A stretch of DNA of 64,000 nt from the NCBI GenBank assembly GCA_036873135.1, contig JAPTYO010000007.1:15978763-16042762 (forward strand). Reading direction: 5' to 3'. This document shows positions 24,317 through 36,955 of the stretch, piece after piece. The position numbers and the translations under genes are program-made. This stretch comes from Clarkia xantiana subsp. parviflora. Taxonomy: Eukaryota; Streptophyta; Magnoliopsida; Myrtales; Onagraceae. The notes under the pieces are model-generated. The model saw only the letters and a list, made by a program, of their open reading frames with translations. It made no database searches and was not told the origin of the DNA. Position 1 is the stretch's first letter. Each line of letters begins with the position of its first letter.

Positions 24317-25361
24317 CAATAATCAGGGGAAAATTTTAGGTTATTCGTCCAGTACGGCTCCATTTTGTTTAGGTCTTTGAGCTATGTAGTAAAACCCAGA
24401 AGGAATCCATTGCCACTGTTTTCAGGGGAAGTTGCTAACTCCCCCGTTTTGACTAGTCTCCAATCTAACACTTATTCTGCGAATTGACAGAAACTAAATT
24501 TCTTTGAGCAAGAGACAGATGAACCTGACGCCGGCGGCGGCGGTTGTGCGAGCAGAGAGCTGATGGCTTGAGCGAGTGGCGAATTAGAAACGAGCAAGAG
24601 AGATTATTCTCTAGCCAGTGTGATGAGCCGCTAGCCGAAAGGATGAGCCCCTAGCCGGAGGAACGAGCGGCGAGGAATTGACCAAGAGCACGAACCAGAG
24701 GTTTAAGCGAGAGAGACGACCAGAAGAAGAATGAAGAAATAAGGAAAGTTGTAGAAGAGAATTGGCGAATCAAAGATTATTTATACATCTGAAAATGATC
24801 CTTATAATTCGTATATGTAGAAACTTAACCCCATAATAATTTATAAAAAAATAATTCTTTCCATTTCCTTTCGTGCTTGACAAGAATAATAGCAACATCA
24901 ACTTTTTTTACCACCGACGAACCTGCAGGCAGTAAGAAGAGGATGCTTGTAAAGCAAGTTAACTTAGTTCCTCGTAAACATATGAAATTATGAACTATGT
25001 TTTTCTTTTGGGGTAGAATATGAACCATGTTGTGTCTTGTTTGTAAAGCAGGTTAACTTAGTTGCTTCAAATTCATGGTAAAAGTTAGGACGACTTTTAT
25101 CTGTTTATCACATATACAGATTATGCATTATTTGCATCCATGCTACCAAAATAACCTTTCATATATTTACACTTCACTATTCCTTTATCTTCTGTTATCT
25201 TCTTCAAACCAAAAACAAAAAGACAAAAGTAAACTATATATGAAATTTTAAGTAAAATACTGACAACAACCATGACTTAGATATATGCCTCTGTATATGA
25301 AGTTTCCTTTGATCAGCATCCTCTAATCAACAGATTCAACACTACTAGCTTTGACGCTTAT
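24317..25361. other. mTERF upstream region and spacer
   Basis: At 24,530-24,770 the sequence is purine-rich and imperfectly repetitive ('gatgagccgctagccg', 'gatgagcccctagccgg'), probably the leader of the mTERF transcript. A segment 'taaagcaggttaacttagtt' occurs twice (about 24,950 and 25,045). No other gene seen. Confidence 0.45.
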
Positions 25362-26081
25362 CTAACTTATTTTGGAGTGGAAATACGAGTTGTCCGGACC
25401 ATCTATAATCGAGAAGATATCATCGTCTTCAAGACTCTTCTCGTCTTTATTGTTGTTTATTAGGGGTGACTTGGTACTCTGCTGCTGCTGATTGAACATC
25501 ATTTTCAGCTGTCTCCCTTGTTCTTCTATTCGCAACTGTAAGTTCCTCTGAATCTGTCCCAAGAAACAACAAGAATGGATTCATTATGGTAGACAGACGA
25601 ATATGTTACTTGAGACACAAGAAACCTATTGCTTAACCAGTAACAATTTCTTCTGAACTCCTATATATATATATATATATGTATACCTCTAGTTGTTCAT
25701 GGAGTCGCCTTTGTACATCCAACTGCAATTGTAGAGCTTCCTTGATTTGCAAGCCACTGTTACATACATAAGACTATTGCTTAGCCAATACGGATTTCAA
25801 CATAAACACCGTCCATTGAAACAAAGGCGTCTTCACCTTTTCACATCAAGCCGGGTAACATCGTTCATGCTTGTTGTTTTATCACTCCGCCCTGCAGTTC
25901 ATGAAAAGCAAACCCAGGTCCTTTTTTAAACAAATTAATTAATTAATTTTTTTTTTTTAACACTGAAAAACCCTAGTGTACCTTCAGCAGAGTCGGGGAT
26001 GTACTTAGCAGTCCGATATTTCTGAACATTAAATCCATGTTTGTAAATAAATAACTCAAAGATATGAAAATCGAAAAGTTA

Positions 26082-26121
<40 letters not shown>

Positions 26122-26998
26122 ACTCATCGGTACCTGCAGATGGCTCTTGATGTGGAAGATGGTCAATCCATCTGAGTCCATCAGCTTCAATATAGCCTTT
26201 GGGGTCGCCTCTGTAAAAGAAAACATGACGAAGAACACACACAGAAAGTCCTGTTACTTGTAAGTCAAGAAAAATGGAATAAAATCCTCTGCTTCTTTCA
26301 CACAAAGTAAACATCAATAACTTACTGTCTGCACCTCCAAGTCGATTGACACATTCAACAAACTTCTCGTGCAGGTCTGGGGTCCACCTTATTCGGGTTT
26401 TATTTGGCAAGACAGGTCCAAAAGCAGAAGAAGAAAATTTTGGAGACTGTTTTTCTTGCTGAGAGTTGGAGAAGCTCAATTGTGGCACATGGTAACTGTA
26501 TGAATTTGATGATACCTATATAATATAATAGTAAATAAAACAAGGAAATATGCTGAATCATAATCATCACATTTAAAAAAAAATATTTTTTTTTACCTGG
26601 AACTCTTGATTTTTATCTGCAACACGTCTCCAGGCAAAGGCAGCATCATCAACAGGTAACATATTCTGTCTCTGAGGCAGAATCTTGGTTGCTGCTGGGA
26701 AATCTGAATTCAAGCAACCATTTTGATGAGTTCTGCTGACCTGGCACTGGTTTTGTGGAAACCCCATGAGTTCTTCTACTGCATAGAATGCAGAAGTTGG
26801 TGACTTGAACCGACTCAGCATGGTGTTCGATGATTTAGCAGGTCCTAGGTTGTCTGCTGAGTTCCATGGTTGTTGTTGTTGTTGTGGAGTGTATAGTTGG
26901 GAAGGAGAAGGGCACTGCAAGAGCTGCAAATCTCCATCTCCAAACAAGTCATAGTTTGGTGAAACCCGGTCTTCTGCAAACATCTTCTGGCCGTACAT
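25362..26998 (-). CDS. PHR1-LIKE MYB-CC (G2-like) transcription factor
   Basis: Seven exons: 26998-26597, 26515-26326, 26210-26134, 26021-25982, 25891-25837, 25756-25687, 25553-25362, joining to 341 residues. The single MYB/SANT-type DNA-binding domain lies at about 173-229 ('TRIRWTPDLHEKFVECVNRL', then 'GLTIFHIKSHLQKYR'). The MYB-CC coiled coil follows at about 255-298 ('LHEQLE' box and 'IEEQGRQLKMMF'). The N-terminal third is Gln/Ser-rich with five glutamines near residue 40. MYB-CC proteins bind P1BS-type sites (GNATATNC) as dimers and regulate phosphate-starvation and related genes in the nucleus. The splice pattern is the family standard, with an intron before the 'KATPKAIL' segment. Intron 3 contains a (TA)n run. 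I cannot place it in a particular PHL number. Confidence 0.92.
26083..26119. repeat. (TA)n microsatellite in intron 3 of the MYB-CC gene
   Basis: An uninterrupted run of about 18 TA dinucleotides lies 14 bp from the 5' splice site of intron 3. It is likely to vary in length between individuals. Confidence 0.9.
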
Positions 26999-28697
26999 AC
27001 TACTAAACTGAGAAAAATCAAGATCCCGATATCATAAGAGATCGAATAACAAAATGCGTAGAGAAAGTAGTGTGGAATTGGAATGCTGGGTGAGTAATTG
27101 TGTCTTATATGTGCAAAGGCTTGAGCTATAAGATTAGTATATAGGAATTGTGAAGGTTCCAACTGGGAGGTGAGCTTTTTATTTATTCTTAAAATGGATA
27201 GGAATGAACAAATCATCTATTGACAAAACCAAAGCCCTTTATACAAGATGCATCCAAATAATCAATATTTTCTTTAATTTTATTATGAGCTAATAAAACT
27301 CTGTCCTTCCATAGTGTTGTGTCATCAACAAAGCAAATTACAGGTATGTCCCAAGGGAATAGAAGAGAAAGTACAAAAAGAATATGAAATATTACTTATT
27401 TATGTAATGTGAACTTAGTTGTATTAGTGTGTGGAGAATATTTTTGTGGGCATATAAAAAAGTTACATAATTTGAGGGAGATACTGGCAAGGCATATATT
27501 CACAGAGACACAAATCTGTGATTTATTCTCTTGTAGAGATGCATGCAGATTAAAGTGCTTTCATAAATCCTTCTTCATCTTTTTAGCATTACACTGCAGA
27601 TAATTGTCTAGTTTGGGTTTCCGAAATTACCAGAAAAAATTCTCCAAATACCATTCAAAATCTTAAAGCAAATAAAAGAGCAGAATCGCCAAAGCCATCA
27701 TCGGGTTCTGAAACGTGTTCAAAAGAATCATCTTAGAATATAAGTTATTCAGACTTAGGCATGCTGCCTAATTACCTTGTTGTTCTACCTTTGCAGATTT
27801 GAAAAACTGAAGGGTGGCTTTAGTTTTATTATTATCATAGTTTCCAAAATCGCAAATGGCAGTATCATAGTTGAAAAGAGTCGTTATCACAGCATTGGAA
27901 TCTTCATAAATTAAAAACCTTTATCTTCTGCAGATATGTGTGATGGAGTGGGAAAGAGAGGGCCATATGCATGATTCCATCTTCACTCATTAACAACAGC
28001 CAATCCATATATTATGGGACTTCTCAATGAATGGGGGTTCGTATTCTACTGATCTTTCTTGTCCTTTCAAGAATGTTGTTTTGTTGAATCAAATTCTTTA
28101 GACAATTGTTGCATCAAATAGTGAAAGTATCCATTTCTTAGTCCTAAATTAAAACTCTAGATTAAAATCGTCCCGCGCGTAGGGCAGTTTAGGGGTAGCT
28201 AGAACATTGTTCAAAGTCTGCATCCAAGGTCAAAGGTATCATCAAAGGCATAGCAAAAGTAGAAGCTTTTTTTTAAGTGTGATAGAATGACAGTCGACCG
28301 ATCGATACATGAGAATTTGGCACATCAACTTTTGTTGATGATACTTATATATTTGGAAGAATGTATTTTTGTAACTAATTAAAGAGGCTTTGAACACCGC
28401 ATTTAATTTGTGTGATAATTATTTAACTGTGGAGAAATTATCTGCAACTTTCTGAAGCTAAGAAAGAACATTTTGGTCGAACAAAGTACCGTGATTCTCG
28501 TTTCGGTCTTCGTGTAAATTTGAATCTGAAAAACCTTAAATTTTTGGAGAGCAGGGTCGGTGACCTTTCTAGTCTTTCAAGGGTCGGTTTAAGCACTTAG
28601 AGTTAGAATGAGAGGATAATAAGTCCACCTCCAAGCAAGCAAGCGCTTAATTTAAGACGCCCCATTTTTCTTCAAGTTAATTTGGTATGCAGTGCCC
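26999..28697. other. MYB-CC upstream region, no other gene seen
   Basis: The first about 200 bases are the probable leader and promoter of the MYB-CC gene. The remainder is AT-rich without recognisable coding or structured elements. Confidence 0.45.
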
Positions 28698-28846
28698 AGT
28701 GCCCAACTCTCAATGCCTCAGATCCTGCATCACCCCTAAAATGTTGACATGAGTCGTTAGATTTAATATTTTCATTCTAGGATTCAAGACACGTGTCAAC
28801 ATTTTAACGGGGATGTACGATTTAGGACATTGAGAGTGGGGCATGA
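28698..28846. mobile_element. Short hairpin MITE
   Basis: The left arm 'caactctcaatgcctcag' and 'aaaatgttgacatg' pair with the right arm 'ttaggacattgagagt' and 'cgtgtcaacatttt'. The two arms of about 55 bp are separated by about 40 bp. Target duplication not resolved. A transcript would fold into a long imperfect hairpin. Confidence 0.5.
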
Positions 28847-29074
28847 GATATGAATCCGTAAATTTGGGCTACTATTGAAGTATTTTTTTTTAAATGTAAC
28901 TTCATCAATAAATACATATTTATCTCATTATTATTTAAAATAATATTTATATACATATATATTTGAAAGAATATATAAACTTTTTTCTTACTTTTATTTT
29001 TCGTTTTGAGTATGTGTATAACAGTGGTCTCCATATGGGCAAATAGTTATTATTTTTCCTCCCATGCATATATA

Positions 29075-30582
29075 TCCTACTCTATCTTAAAAGTTGGAGT
29101 GCGTCTCTCCAATTTTAAACTACCGAAAATGTCTTTTCCTTCACCCGCCAGTTTTCATATGAACTTAGTATCAACAATATAAGGAAAAAAAAATGGAGGA
29201 CAACTTCTCCATGTGTGGCAAGATGAGTTGTCAATTTGCATTGGAGATGGACAAGATTTTTTGTCAAATTCCTCCAATGAGTGATTCACTCTTTCTTATC
29301 TCATTCATTATTAATATAGTGATATGGTATAGAAGAAGTGTTAATTTTATTAATATTAAAAGAACGTATAAGGACAACTTGATAGACATTATTGGAGTAG
29401 TGATAGACAATTTAAGACACTTTTAAATAAAATGTTGATTATATAACGTTGAGACATTAAGTGGGATATGCATTGTGGATGCTCTTAATATACATGTTCG
29501 CCTTCTTTTACTTATTTCACCGGTTCTTCTCCCCATTTCTCTCGCCCTTCACCCAACGTCCCCCTTCCTGCAACCGTTGTGTCTTTTTTTTTTTTCTTTT
29601 TAATTAACCTCTAGGATTTCACAATTTCTTTTCAAGAAGTTCTGGCAAGAACCGAGTCCCACATCTCTTGGAGACACCTTTCTGCAACATCTACACCACA
29701 GGGTCGTCTCTGGCGTGGGGCTTCAATTTACAGTCGTTAATCCTTGTCGTTGATGCAGTTTCCAACTACTTTGTTTCGCTAATTCTACTTACATGTTTTC
29801 TTTAGATCTATCTCGATCACTTATTATTTCTAGTATATTTTACATGCTCGATATATTTGTTTCTTCTAACTACTCTCTCCTCTCCCTTTATAATTTGTTT
29901 TCCATATAAGGAGAATACATATATATGTATATATATTGTTTAGAGAGAGGACTCTGAGGTTACGTAGAAAGATGAAGGGGATCGGGATCCAGATATTTTG
30001 ATAATGGTTGACTATAGAATGTTTCTAAATGGTAGTTACATATATAGTGCCAAAAACATTTGTCCATGGGCCATTAAATTATTTTGATTGTCCTTCATGG
30101 AAGTTTTACAACAGTGCATATCACGTAAAAATAGTTGATAACATATATACTAGCACGTCAATGACTTCTTCTACCCGAGAGCATCAAATCATTCTGGTCT
30201 TTCATCTTAAGGAATTGAAGAATTTGACTGTGTACCCAAATTGTCTACAACATATATATTACATAGGGAGATTATGTACTATATATGTACTCTCTACTTC
30301 CTATCATTTATACTAAAGTTGACAAGTTCGCCTTTAAGACTTACTGACGGATTTGTTCCTCAAATTATTAGGTTAGAATTACGGAATGCTTTGTTCATCA
30401 ACTTTTGACAAGTTAATTGTCTTCATATTACATAGGGTTTGGTTCTTCAAATTAGGGGGAAAGATCAGAGGAAGAAAAACATCTTAACACGGCATCATTT
30501 ATTACTACATATTTAGATATTTTATAATAGCTAGTAATCACATTTTCGATGCACGTGAATTCGCGCGTGCTAAATTTTCTAG
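29075..30582 (+). mobile_element. Probable non-autonomous Helitron
   Basis: The left end TCCTACTCTATCTTAAAAG resembles the plant Helitron 5' terminus (TC followed by an AT-rich tract). The right end has a short 'gaattcgcgcgtgc' hairpin-like stretch followed by CTAG (30579-30582) and a T, matching the 3' CTRR|T rule. The left-flanking base is A, fitting A/T insertion. No Rep/helicase coding was seen. The weak hairpin keeps this tentative. Confidence 0.45.
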
Positions 30583-32405
30583 TATACTATAAATGCATGT
30601 ATTACTGCAGTATGTGTTTTCATTTTTCAATATGAAATTTACTCAAATGAGAAAAATTAAAACGCAAAAAACGAAGAGTTGGTAGTAACAGAATGAGCTA
30701 AAGAAGAAAGTAAAGAAACTTATATATATATCCTTCATCTGAAAACTACCTCCACAACCACAAATGTAAGGTCCACCATGCATGTTCAAACGTTATTCTC
30801 TTTAAGAGGTTATGTATGTCACGTAGGTGTCCATCCAAGGACAATAATATCGCATTTGATGTCCACTAATTTTAAGTAAGTGGGGTACGAAATATATAAA
30901 AGATGTCTAGAAAAAGAAATCAAGGATAGATACATCTAAGGTGCACAATAGTTTCTTATATATATTTTTACTTTATTTTAACATTTCCAGTATGTATTTT
31001 TTTTCTTTGTTAAATTAAATATGACATTATTATGAATCATATTCCTTGCATTAGTTCACTCTTACACGACTCATCGACCGGGTTACATTCGGCATCCCAT
31101 CCTATGAATATTTTTAAGCATAATGGACATATTTTTAAGCATAAATGGACTCATATAGTTCAACATTTATAACTTCAACAATAGAATTAAATGTATAGTT
31201 TCAACAACTTTGGTTTTAGAGAGCTGGTAGCTATCATGCCTTATAATATTTGGAATAATTGAGCTCATTTTGTTAGTTAGCCTTTTACTTTTCCGACGTT
31301 TGATGAAAAGAATGAATCCTTAAATGAGTCGAGCCAAATCAAGCACATTAGACTGCTCACACTCAACTCAGCTTAATAAGTCAAGTTTGATCTTGATCGA
31401 GAATGAATTTTCAGACTCGAATTCGATTTGACCGAGCTTGAGCTCAACTCGAATAAGGTTATGATAAACTTGATACGAGTTTTGTACTTTTACAAATTAA
31501 TCCATAAGGATTTTGGGCTCTAGGCTTTAATTAAAACACAACATATATTAATATATACAGAAAAACTCTACGAGGCTCGCCAATAAAATCGAGACGAGTA
31601 TATTTGAATTTGAGCTCATCTCGAAAAAAATTCGAATCAAACTCAAAAAGTGACCGAACTGATCTTGATCAGTTCACAAGTAGGCTAACTCGTTTACCGC
31701 TCTAGATATAGCACATATTTAATTAAGTTAATTATTATTTCACTTCTTGTTTTTGTATGTTTGTATGTGCCAAACCCGACTGGTTGTCCAACAAGCTCAA
31801 CTAAGTTTGACTATACCCACTATTCATTTGGAGAAAAAAAAGTTACATGTAGGATTGATTTTTGACATGGTCGCAGACTCCGAATATGGTAGTCCGGTAT
31901 CATGTTCCGTACCATTAGTACCGGACTAGTCTGGTAACACCGGACCGATCCGTACCATTGTTACCGGAACAATGGTTAAAAAATAGGATATGAGTATTAA
32001 GTATATATTTTTTAAGCTTAGAAATGTTTATGTCGATAAATCCCACTTGAAAGAATCATAAGCATTGCAGTTATATAAGGAATATTTTACTGTGATGCTC
32101 TAACATCTTATAATAATTTGTCATTAATTTCAAAGGAAAAAAGAAATACGTACCGACAAGGACTGGACGGTTAATGATACTGAATTGGTGTCATAGATAG
32201 ATATAATTTAATTTTCAAAGCCACTAGAAAGATTAAATTAAACAGAGAAGAAAGTATTTGGCATTTAGCTAACAAAAATATAAGACTCAGCCCCGCAGCA
32301 TATTCCTTTTCTTCATCATCAGTAGTTGATATAATAACCTCAAAATTAGGAAAGTCTCTGCAATTAAGCAACAACTAGAAGAAGATAAAGTAGAAGAGAG
32401 TAAAA
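30583..32405. other. Intergenic stretch with a hAT-like relic, then the first Bet v 1-like promoter
   Basis: About 31,310-31,705 holds a degraded repeat, annotated separately. About 31,880-31,980 is rich in 'gtaccgg/ccggac' motifs like hAT arms. From about 32,150 the sequence matches the upstream regions of the other Bet v 1-like copies, so it is their shared promoter block. No further gene seen. Confidence 0.45.
31310..31705. repeat. Degenerate repeat related to 46,495-46,945 ('ctcgactcg' family)
   Basis: Alternating 'gagtcgagc', 'gagctcaactcg' and 'aaactcgaataa' motifs end with 'cacaagtaggctaactcgtttacc'. The same tail and motif content occur at 46.5-46.9 kb ('cacaagtagcttgactcgtttacacccc'). 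This style of arm is common in small plant hAT elements, but ends and target duplication are not resolved. Confidence 0.4.
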
Positions 32406-32952
32406 ATGTATGGAGAGCTATCGTATGAGATGCAAGTTGAAGTGCCGGCGTCGGTGGCGTGGGACCTCTTCGGCACTTCCCGGCTCGGGGAGCTGGCTCG
32501 AGAAATGAAGGATGTCGTTCAGGATATCCAGTTTGTACATGGCGATGGAAGTGTCGGCACCATTGTCCTCATTTCACTCCCTCCAGGTATATATATATAC
32601 ATAACAATCAATCTCATCATTATATACCAATGAACCCAAATAAAAAACGTAATAATTGATTGTGTTTTTGCAGCATCAGGGTTTGAACCATACAAGGAGA
32701 AGTTCACCAAGGTGGATAACGAGAAGCGAATCAAGGAGACAGAAGTTCCTGAATCTGGGGTTTAACCTCTATCGAATCCGGTTTCACATTGTGGAGAAAG
32801 GAGAGGGTGCTTGCATTGTCAAACTCACCGTTGAATACGATGTCAAGGAAGAGTTTGCTGCCAACGCCTCCTTTGTTACTCTCGATCCCCTGGTCGCCAT
32901 GCTCAACTTTGCAAGGGCTCATCTCCTCAACAGTAACAACAAATCCAGTTAG
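32406..32952 (+). pseudogene. Bet v 1 / S-norcoclaurine-synthase-like gene, copy 1, frameshifted
   Basis: Exon 1 is 32406-32586 and exon 2 starts at 32674, with an 87-bp GT-AG intron in the same place and phase as the sister copies. Exon 1 is intact ('EVPASVAWDLFGTSRLGEL', glycine loop 'GDGSVGTI'). In exon 2, 14 bp present in the other copies (coding VVEGG) are missing just after 'KETEV', shifting the frame to a TAA at 32763-32765. The original frame continues beyond the break with full family similarity to the stop at 32950-32952. The predicted product is truncated to about 90 residues, so I call it a pseudogene unless the deletion is a sequencing error. The decay is recent, because the remaining codons are well preserved. 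Confidence 0.85.
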
Positions 32953-33059
32953 CTTGCCCAGAAAGAAATATTCAAGTTAAATGTTTCTTTATCTATCTAT
33001 TTATGTCAAATGAAGTAAGAACAGTAAACATGGTGCTGATGATGATACTTATCCTCACT

Positions 33060-33405
33060 GTTTAATTTAGCAGCTTTCTCACATATATGCACAACAGTCA
33101 AGGCAAACGTGCGAGGGATGCCAATTGCCCATTGAGGCTTTGGACTTCCTTGTGGCACGTAGGCCAAGATACATCTTCTTTAGTTTATATTTTCTCATGA
33201 ATAAACTCTATTCGCTTTAGCTCACCATGATCTCTAAGAATTTTTCTAAGTGTATGCTAAAGGCACACTTGGCTGGGTTCGGTCGCACATGGTGCATCTA
33301 CATGAGCTCGAACGTGACTTCTAGGTCCCTCGCATGATCATTTCCTTGGACTTTACTAACATATCATCGACGTAGTATTCCATCGTTTTTCCGATCGTAT
33401 CACGG
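33060..33405 (-). pseudogene. Ty3/gypsy reverse-transcriptase fragment, degenerate
   Basis: On the minus strand the sequence reads 'MEYYVDDMLVKSKE', the catalytic YVDD box of Ty3/gypsy reverse transcriptase. After a frameshift come 'LNPAKCAF', 'KFLEIMVS' and 'SLNGQLASLARL', the usual downstream RT and connection motifs. Stops and frameshifts interrupt it and no LTR is visible. It lies between copies 1 and 2 of the Bet v 1-like cluster. Confidence 0.65.
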
Positions 33406-33424
33406 AAATTTTATTCTCCATCCT

Positions 33425-34237
33425 TTGTTAGGTGGCGCTCGCATTAAGTAGTCGGAGCCCTCTGTGGCCCCAATCGGTGCCGGCAGCCCCAATTGGTGGT
33501 GGCCGACCCTTATTAGGGCTGCAGCCACCACCAATTGGTGGTGGCCACCCCAATCGGGGCCAGCCACCACCAATTGGTGGTGGAGGCAGCCCTAATTGGG
33601 CCGACCACCACCAATTGGTGGTGGCTACAGCCCTAATCGGGCCGGCCACCACCATTTGGGGCACCCACCACCCCAATTGGTGGTGACCGACCCCAATTAG
33701 TGGTGGCCAGCCCTAATTGGAGTGGCCACCACCAATTGGGGCCAGCTGCCACCAATTGGGGTGGTTTCCGGCCCCAAGTGGTGGTGGTCGTCCCTTTTCG
33801 TGGTGGTCAGCGTCTTTGGAGGTGGTGGGTGCTGGTCGGCGGCCTTGGACGGTGACTTGAGTAAACAATAGGGACTAAATTGTAAACGTTAAATTTTAGA
33901 AATATAATTGAGGACTTAATTGAACAAAATAAAAGTATTTAACGATCAAACTAACTGTTGACTAACGGAAGAACAAAAAACATACAACTTTTCAAACATA
34001 TGGCACTAAAAGTCTACAAAACTAAACGACAAACTGTGAAATTTCCTGTGAAATTTATATAGAAAGTGATATAGGGTCCCACCAAACACCAATACATTTG
34101 TTCATTTACTTTCTCTTTCTTACTTTCTATTGAAATTTCACAAGAAATTTCACATTTTAAAGATTTACGCAAACTAAACATATGACACCAAAAGTTTACA
34201 CTTTTCTAACATGTGACTCAAAAAGTACTTTTAACCC
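33425..34237. mobile_element. Mutator-type element remnant with GC-rich palindromic core
   Basis: The right end runs 'catgtgactcaaaaagtacttttaaccc', like the right termini at 39,250 and 53,660. Inside it, 33,430-33,840 is a GC-rich array of repeated 'ccaccaccaattggtggtgg' units that are themselves palindromic. The left terminus and the target duplication were not found, so it is truncated or rearranged. A smaller hairpin MITE sits inside it at 34,034-34,154. Confidence 0.5.
34034..34154. mobile_element. Small hairpin MITE inside the Mutator-type remnant
   Basis: The arms 'tgtgaaatttcctgtgaaat' and 'tttcacaagaaatttcaca' are inverted copies around a core of about 75 bp, and 'agaaagt/actttct' extends the pairing. 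About 120 bp in total with no coding content. Confidence 0.6.
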
Positions 34238-34568
34238 TTATAATAAAGATAACACGCGCATAGCGCGCACATGTATTTAGTATTATAATAATTTATTATC
34301 ATTATTCCAAAGGAAAAAAGAAATAGGAACCGACAAGGAGTCAAGGACTGAATGATACAGCTGATATCATAGATAACAACGCTATAATTTCAATTTCAAA
34401 GCCACGAGGAGAAAGATTAAATAAAGGAGATGCAAGTATTTGTCATATAGCTAACAAAAAAGATAAGACTCAGCCCCGCAGCATATTCCTTTTCTTCATC
34501 AGTTGATTGATATAATAGCCTCAAAATTAGGAAAGTCTCTGCAGTCTGAAACCAACAAGAAGTAGAAG

Positions 34569-35826
34569 ATGTTTGGAGAGCTATCGTATGAGATGCAAGT
34601 GGAGGTGCCGGCATCGGTGGCGTGGGATCTCTTCGGCACTTCCCGACTCGGGGAACTGACTCGAGAAATGAAGGGTCTGATAGAGGATATCCAGTTTGTA
34701 CATGGCGATGGAGGTGTCGGCACCATTGTCCTCATATCACTCTCTCCAGGTATATATATGTATATCAAAATCAATCTCATAATTATAATCTATCTTTCTC
34801 ATCCTTATAAATTAGGTTAATTATCGAATTAGTAGCTGATGTTTGTGGAATAGAACAAATTGCTAGTTGAATTTTTTTGTTTTACAGTTTGTTAGTTCAA
34901 ATTTTACATAGTTCATTCAAGATATTTTTTTAATTTATATAAAATGGATCACATGTCCAATACAAGAAATCTAATTGTTTGTGGAATATTTATTTGTAAG
35001 GGAAATTTGTAAGAGAAATGTTAAAAATCGCTGATAAATACAAAAAAAAATCTAAATGAATGATCCCTAACTAAAAGACTGAAAATATATTTATATGAAA
35101 AATCCTTAGGATTTCCCTCAAAATCTTATAATTTTTAAGGATTACTTGCCTTCAAAATAATATCGCAAAAGACAAATTTTCTTGTAGTGATCAACAATGC
35201 AAAAAATTGCTAATTAATATTTGGATAGTTAAAAAAGTTGTTATATGATGGTTAGGCAGATAAAAAAAGTTATTAGCTGATAATTTGAAAAATCAACCAA
35301 ATTGCTAACTATTTTTGTCTAGCCGTAGGTATTCTGTCAAAGAAAAGAAAGACAAAAATCCTAACATTTCAGAGCCAGCAAACTTTACGTATAGCAAAAT
35401 GTTAAAAATCCTCGATGGTCCAAACATAAAGTAGTAAAGTAGTAATTTGATAATTAATTGTCGCTTATATCTGTTAGTATAATATATAGCTAATAATTGA
35501 TTTGGCAACAAAAATAATGTAATAAATGATTGTACTTTGTAGCATTGGGGTTTGAACCATACAAAGAGAAGTTCACCAAGGTAGATAACGAGAAACGAAT
35601 CAAGGAGACAGAAGTGGTGGAAGGCGGGTTCCTGAATCTGGGGTTTAACCTCTATCGAATCCGGTTCCACATTGTGGAGAAAGGAGAGGCTGCTTGTATT
35701 GTCAAACTCACCGTTGAATACGATGTCAAGGACGAGTTTGCTGCCAATGCCTCCTTCGTCTCTCTCGATCCCCTCATCGCCATATTCGACTTTGCAAAGG
35801 CTCATCTCCTCAACAAATCCACTTAG
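34569..35826 (+). CDS. Bet v 1 / S-norcoclaurine-synthase-like protein, copy 2, intact
   Basis: Two exons, 34569-34749 and 35543-35826, joined in phase 1 to give 154 residues, the normal length of this START-superfamily fold. Visible marks are 'VEVPASVAWDLFGTSRLGEL', the glycine-rich loop 'GDGGVGTI' at about residue 46, 'YKEKFTKVDNEKRIKETEVV' and the C-terminal helix 'ANASFVSLDPLIAIFDFAKA'. Relatives bind hydrophobic ligands, and some (NCS) catalyse Pictet-Spengler condensation. I cannot tell from sequence whether this one is an enzyme. The 793-bp intron is about nine times longer than in copies 1 and 4, so it has probably gained an insertion. The start is fixed by conservation with all other copies. 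Confidence 0.88.
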
Positions 35827-36955
35827 CTTATCCAGAAAGAAACATTCATGTTAATCCATTTCTTCATCTATCTATGTGAAGTGAAGTAAGAACAATAAAC
35901 ATGGTGGTGATGATGATGATAGTTATCCTCATTTTTCAATTACGCACATCACTCTTGAATCTATCCAATAAAAGTTCTGCGGATTTCTTATTAGAATCAT
36001 TGACTCAAATTGCATAACTGCATATTATCATCTAGGAAATTTCAGAAACCCCATTTGCACAATGATAAGATGATCATCATATATCTAAGTCTTTTGTTCT
36101 AGGAGAGTGAATTGGATTCAAGTCTCTCATTTTTTTGTAACATAAAACTCGAATTTATTTGAGGTGAAAACCTTTTAATGCTCTTAAAACATATTTAAAC
36201 ACTCTTCCCCATCGGAATGCTTGTTTGAGACCTCGAGGACCTTGTTCAAGACATACAGTCCATGTTGTACGTGACATACTTAGGCCTACTCACACTAGGA
36301 TTGTGCCTATGACGCACGTTTCGTATCTCGTGTGCCACGATTGACCATTGAGTCAATCTCGGTTGTATTAGGCGGGATTTCATTATCGTGTGTGCACGAC
36401 TAACTGTGTATGAATGAAGCTGATCAGTGTGACAATGGATATATATTAATATTACTATGCGCCTTCCATTTGATCGAGTGGGACCTATATTAACGTATGT
36501 GACATTTATGTCGCCCTTGGGGAGCTTATTAAGATAAGCTCATATACATAGTTAATCGAGATAAAATACTCTCAGTAAATTAGGGCTATGGCGAATGAAC
36601 TAATTCCGTCCAAGTTAAAAATAAAATTCAAACGGGATTTGTACACGTATAAAACTTAATCTAATAAAAATATGAAAAAAAAAACTCCAACTAGCAAATT
36701 ATTCCACCACCTAAATATCAATTAAGTAATTAATTCAATAATTTGTCATTGTTTCCAACCGACGAGGACTGGATGGCTAACTATGACCAATATGCTAGAT
36801 TAATTAATATAACAAAGTGATAATCGAAGCAATTATTAAATCTTCGTCATTATTCTTAGCATAATATTCCTTTGCTTCAGTTGATACAATTATAAAGTCA
36901 AAAAGAAAGCTCTCTCTGCTGCACTCATCAAGAAGTAGAAGTCAAGTGAGTAAAA
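35827..36955. other. Spacer between Bet v 1-like copies 2 and 3
   Basis: It starts with the 3' flank shared by all copies ('catggtgatgatgatgatagttatc' type). The middle (36,180-36,560) has a GC-richer segment of unknown origin, and the last about 200 bp match the common upstream block ('ccgacgaggactggatggctaac'). No other gene seen. Confidence 0.45.

Noticed and set aside
33428..33686. Open frames of 82-84 codons on both strands over the GC-rich array at 33.4-33.7 kb
   Set aside because: They are translations of the palindromic CCA/GGT repeat; the simultaneous frames on both strands and lack of any family resemblance make them non-coding.
34240..34290. Possible Helitron 3' end ('cacgcgcatagcgcgcacatg...tttagt')
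   Set aside because: The hairpin is short, the terminal CTRR motif is not clean and no 5' partner was found.
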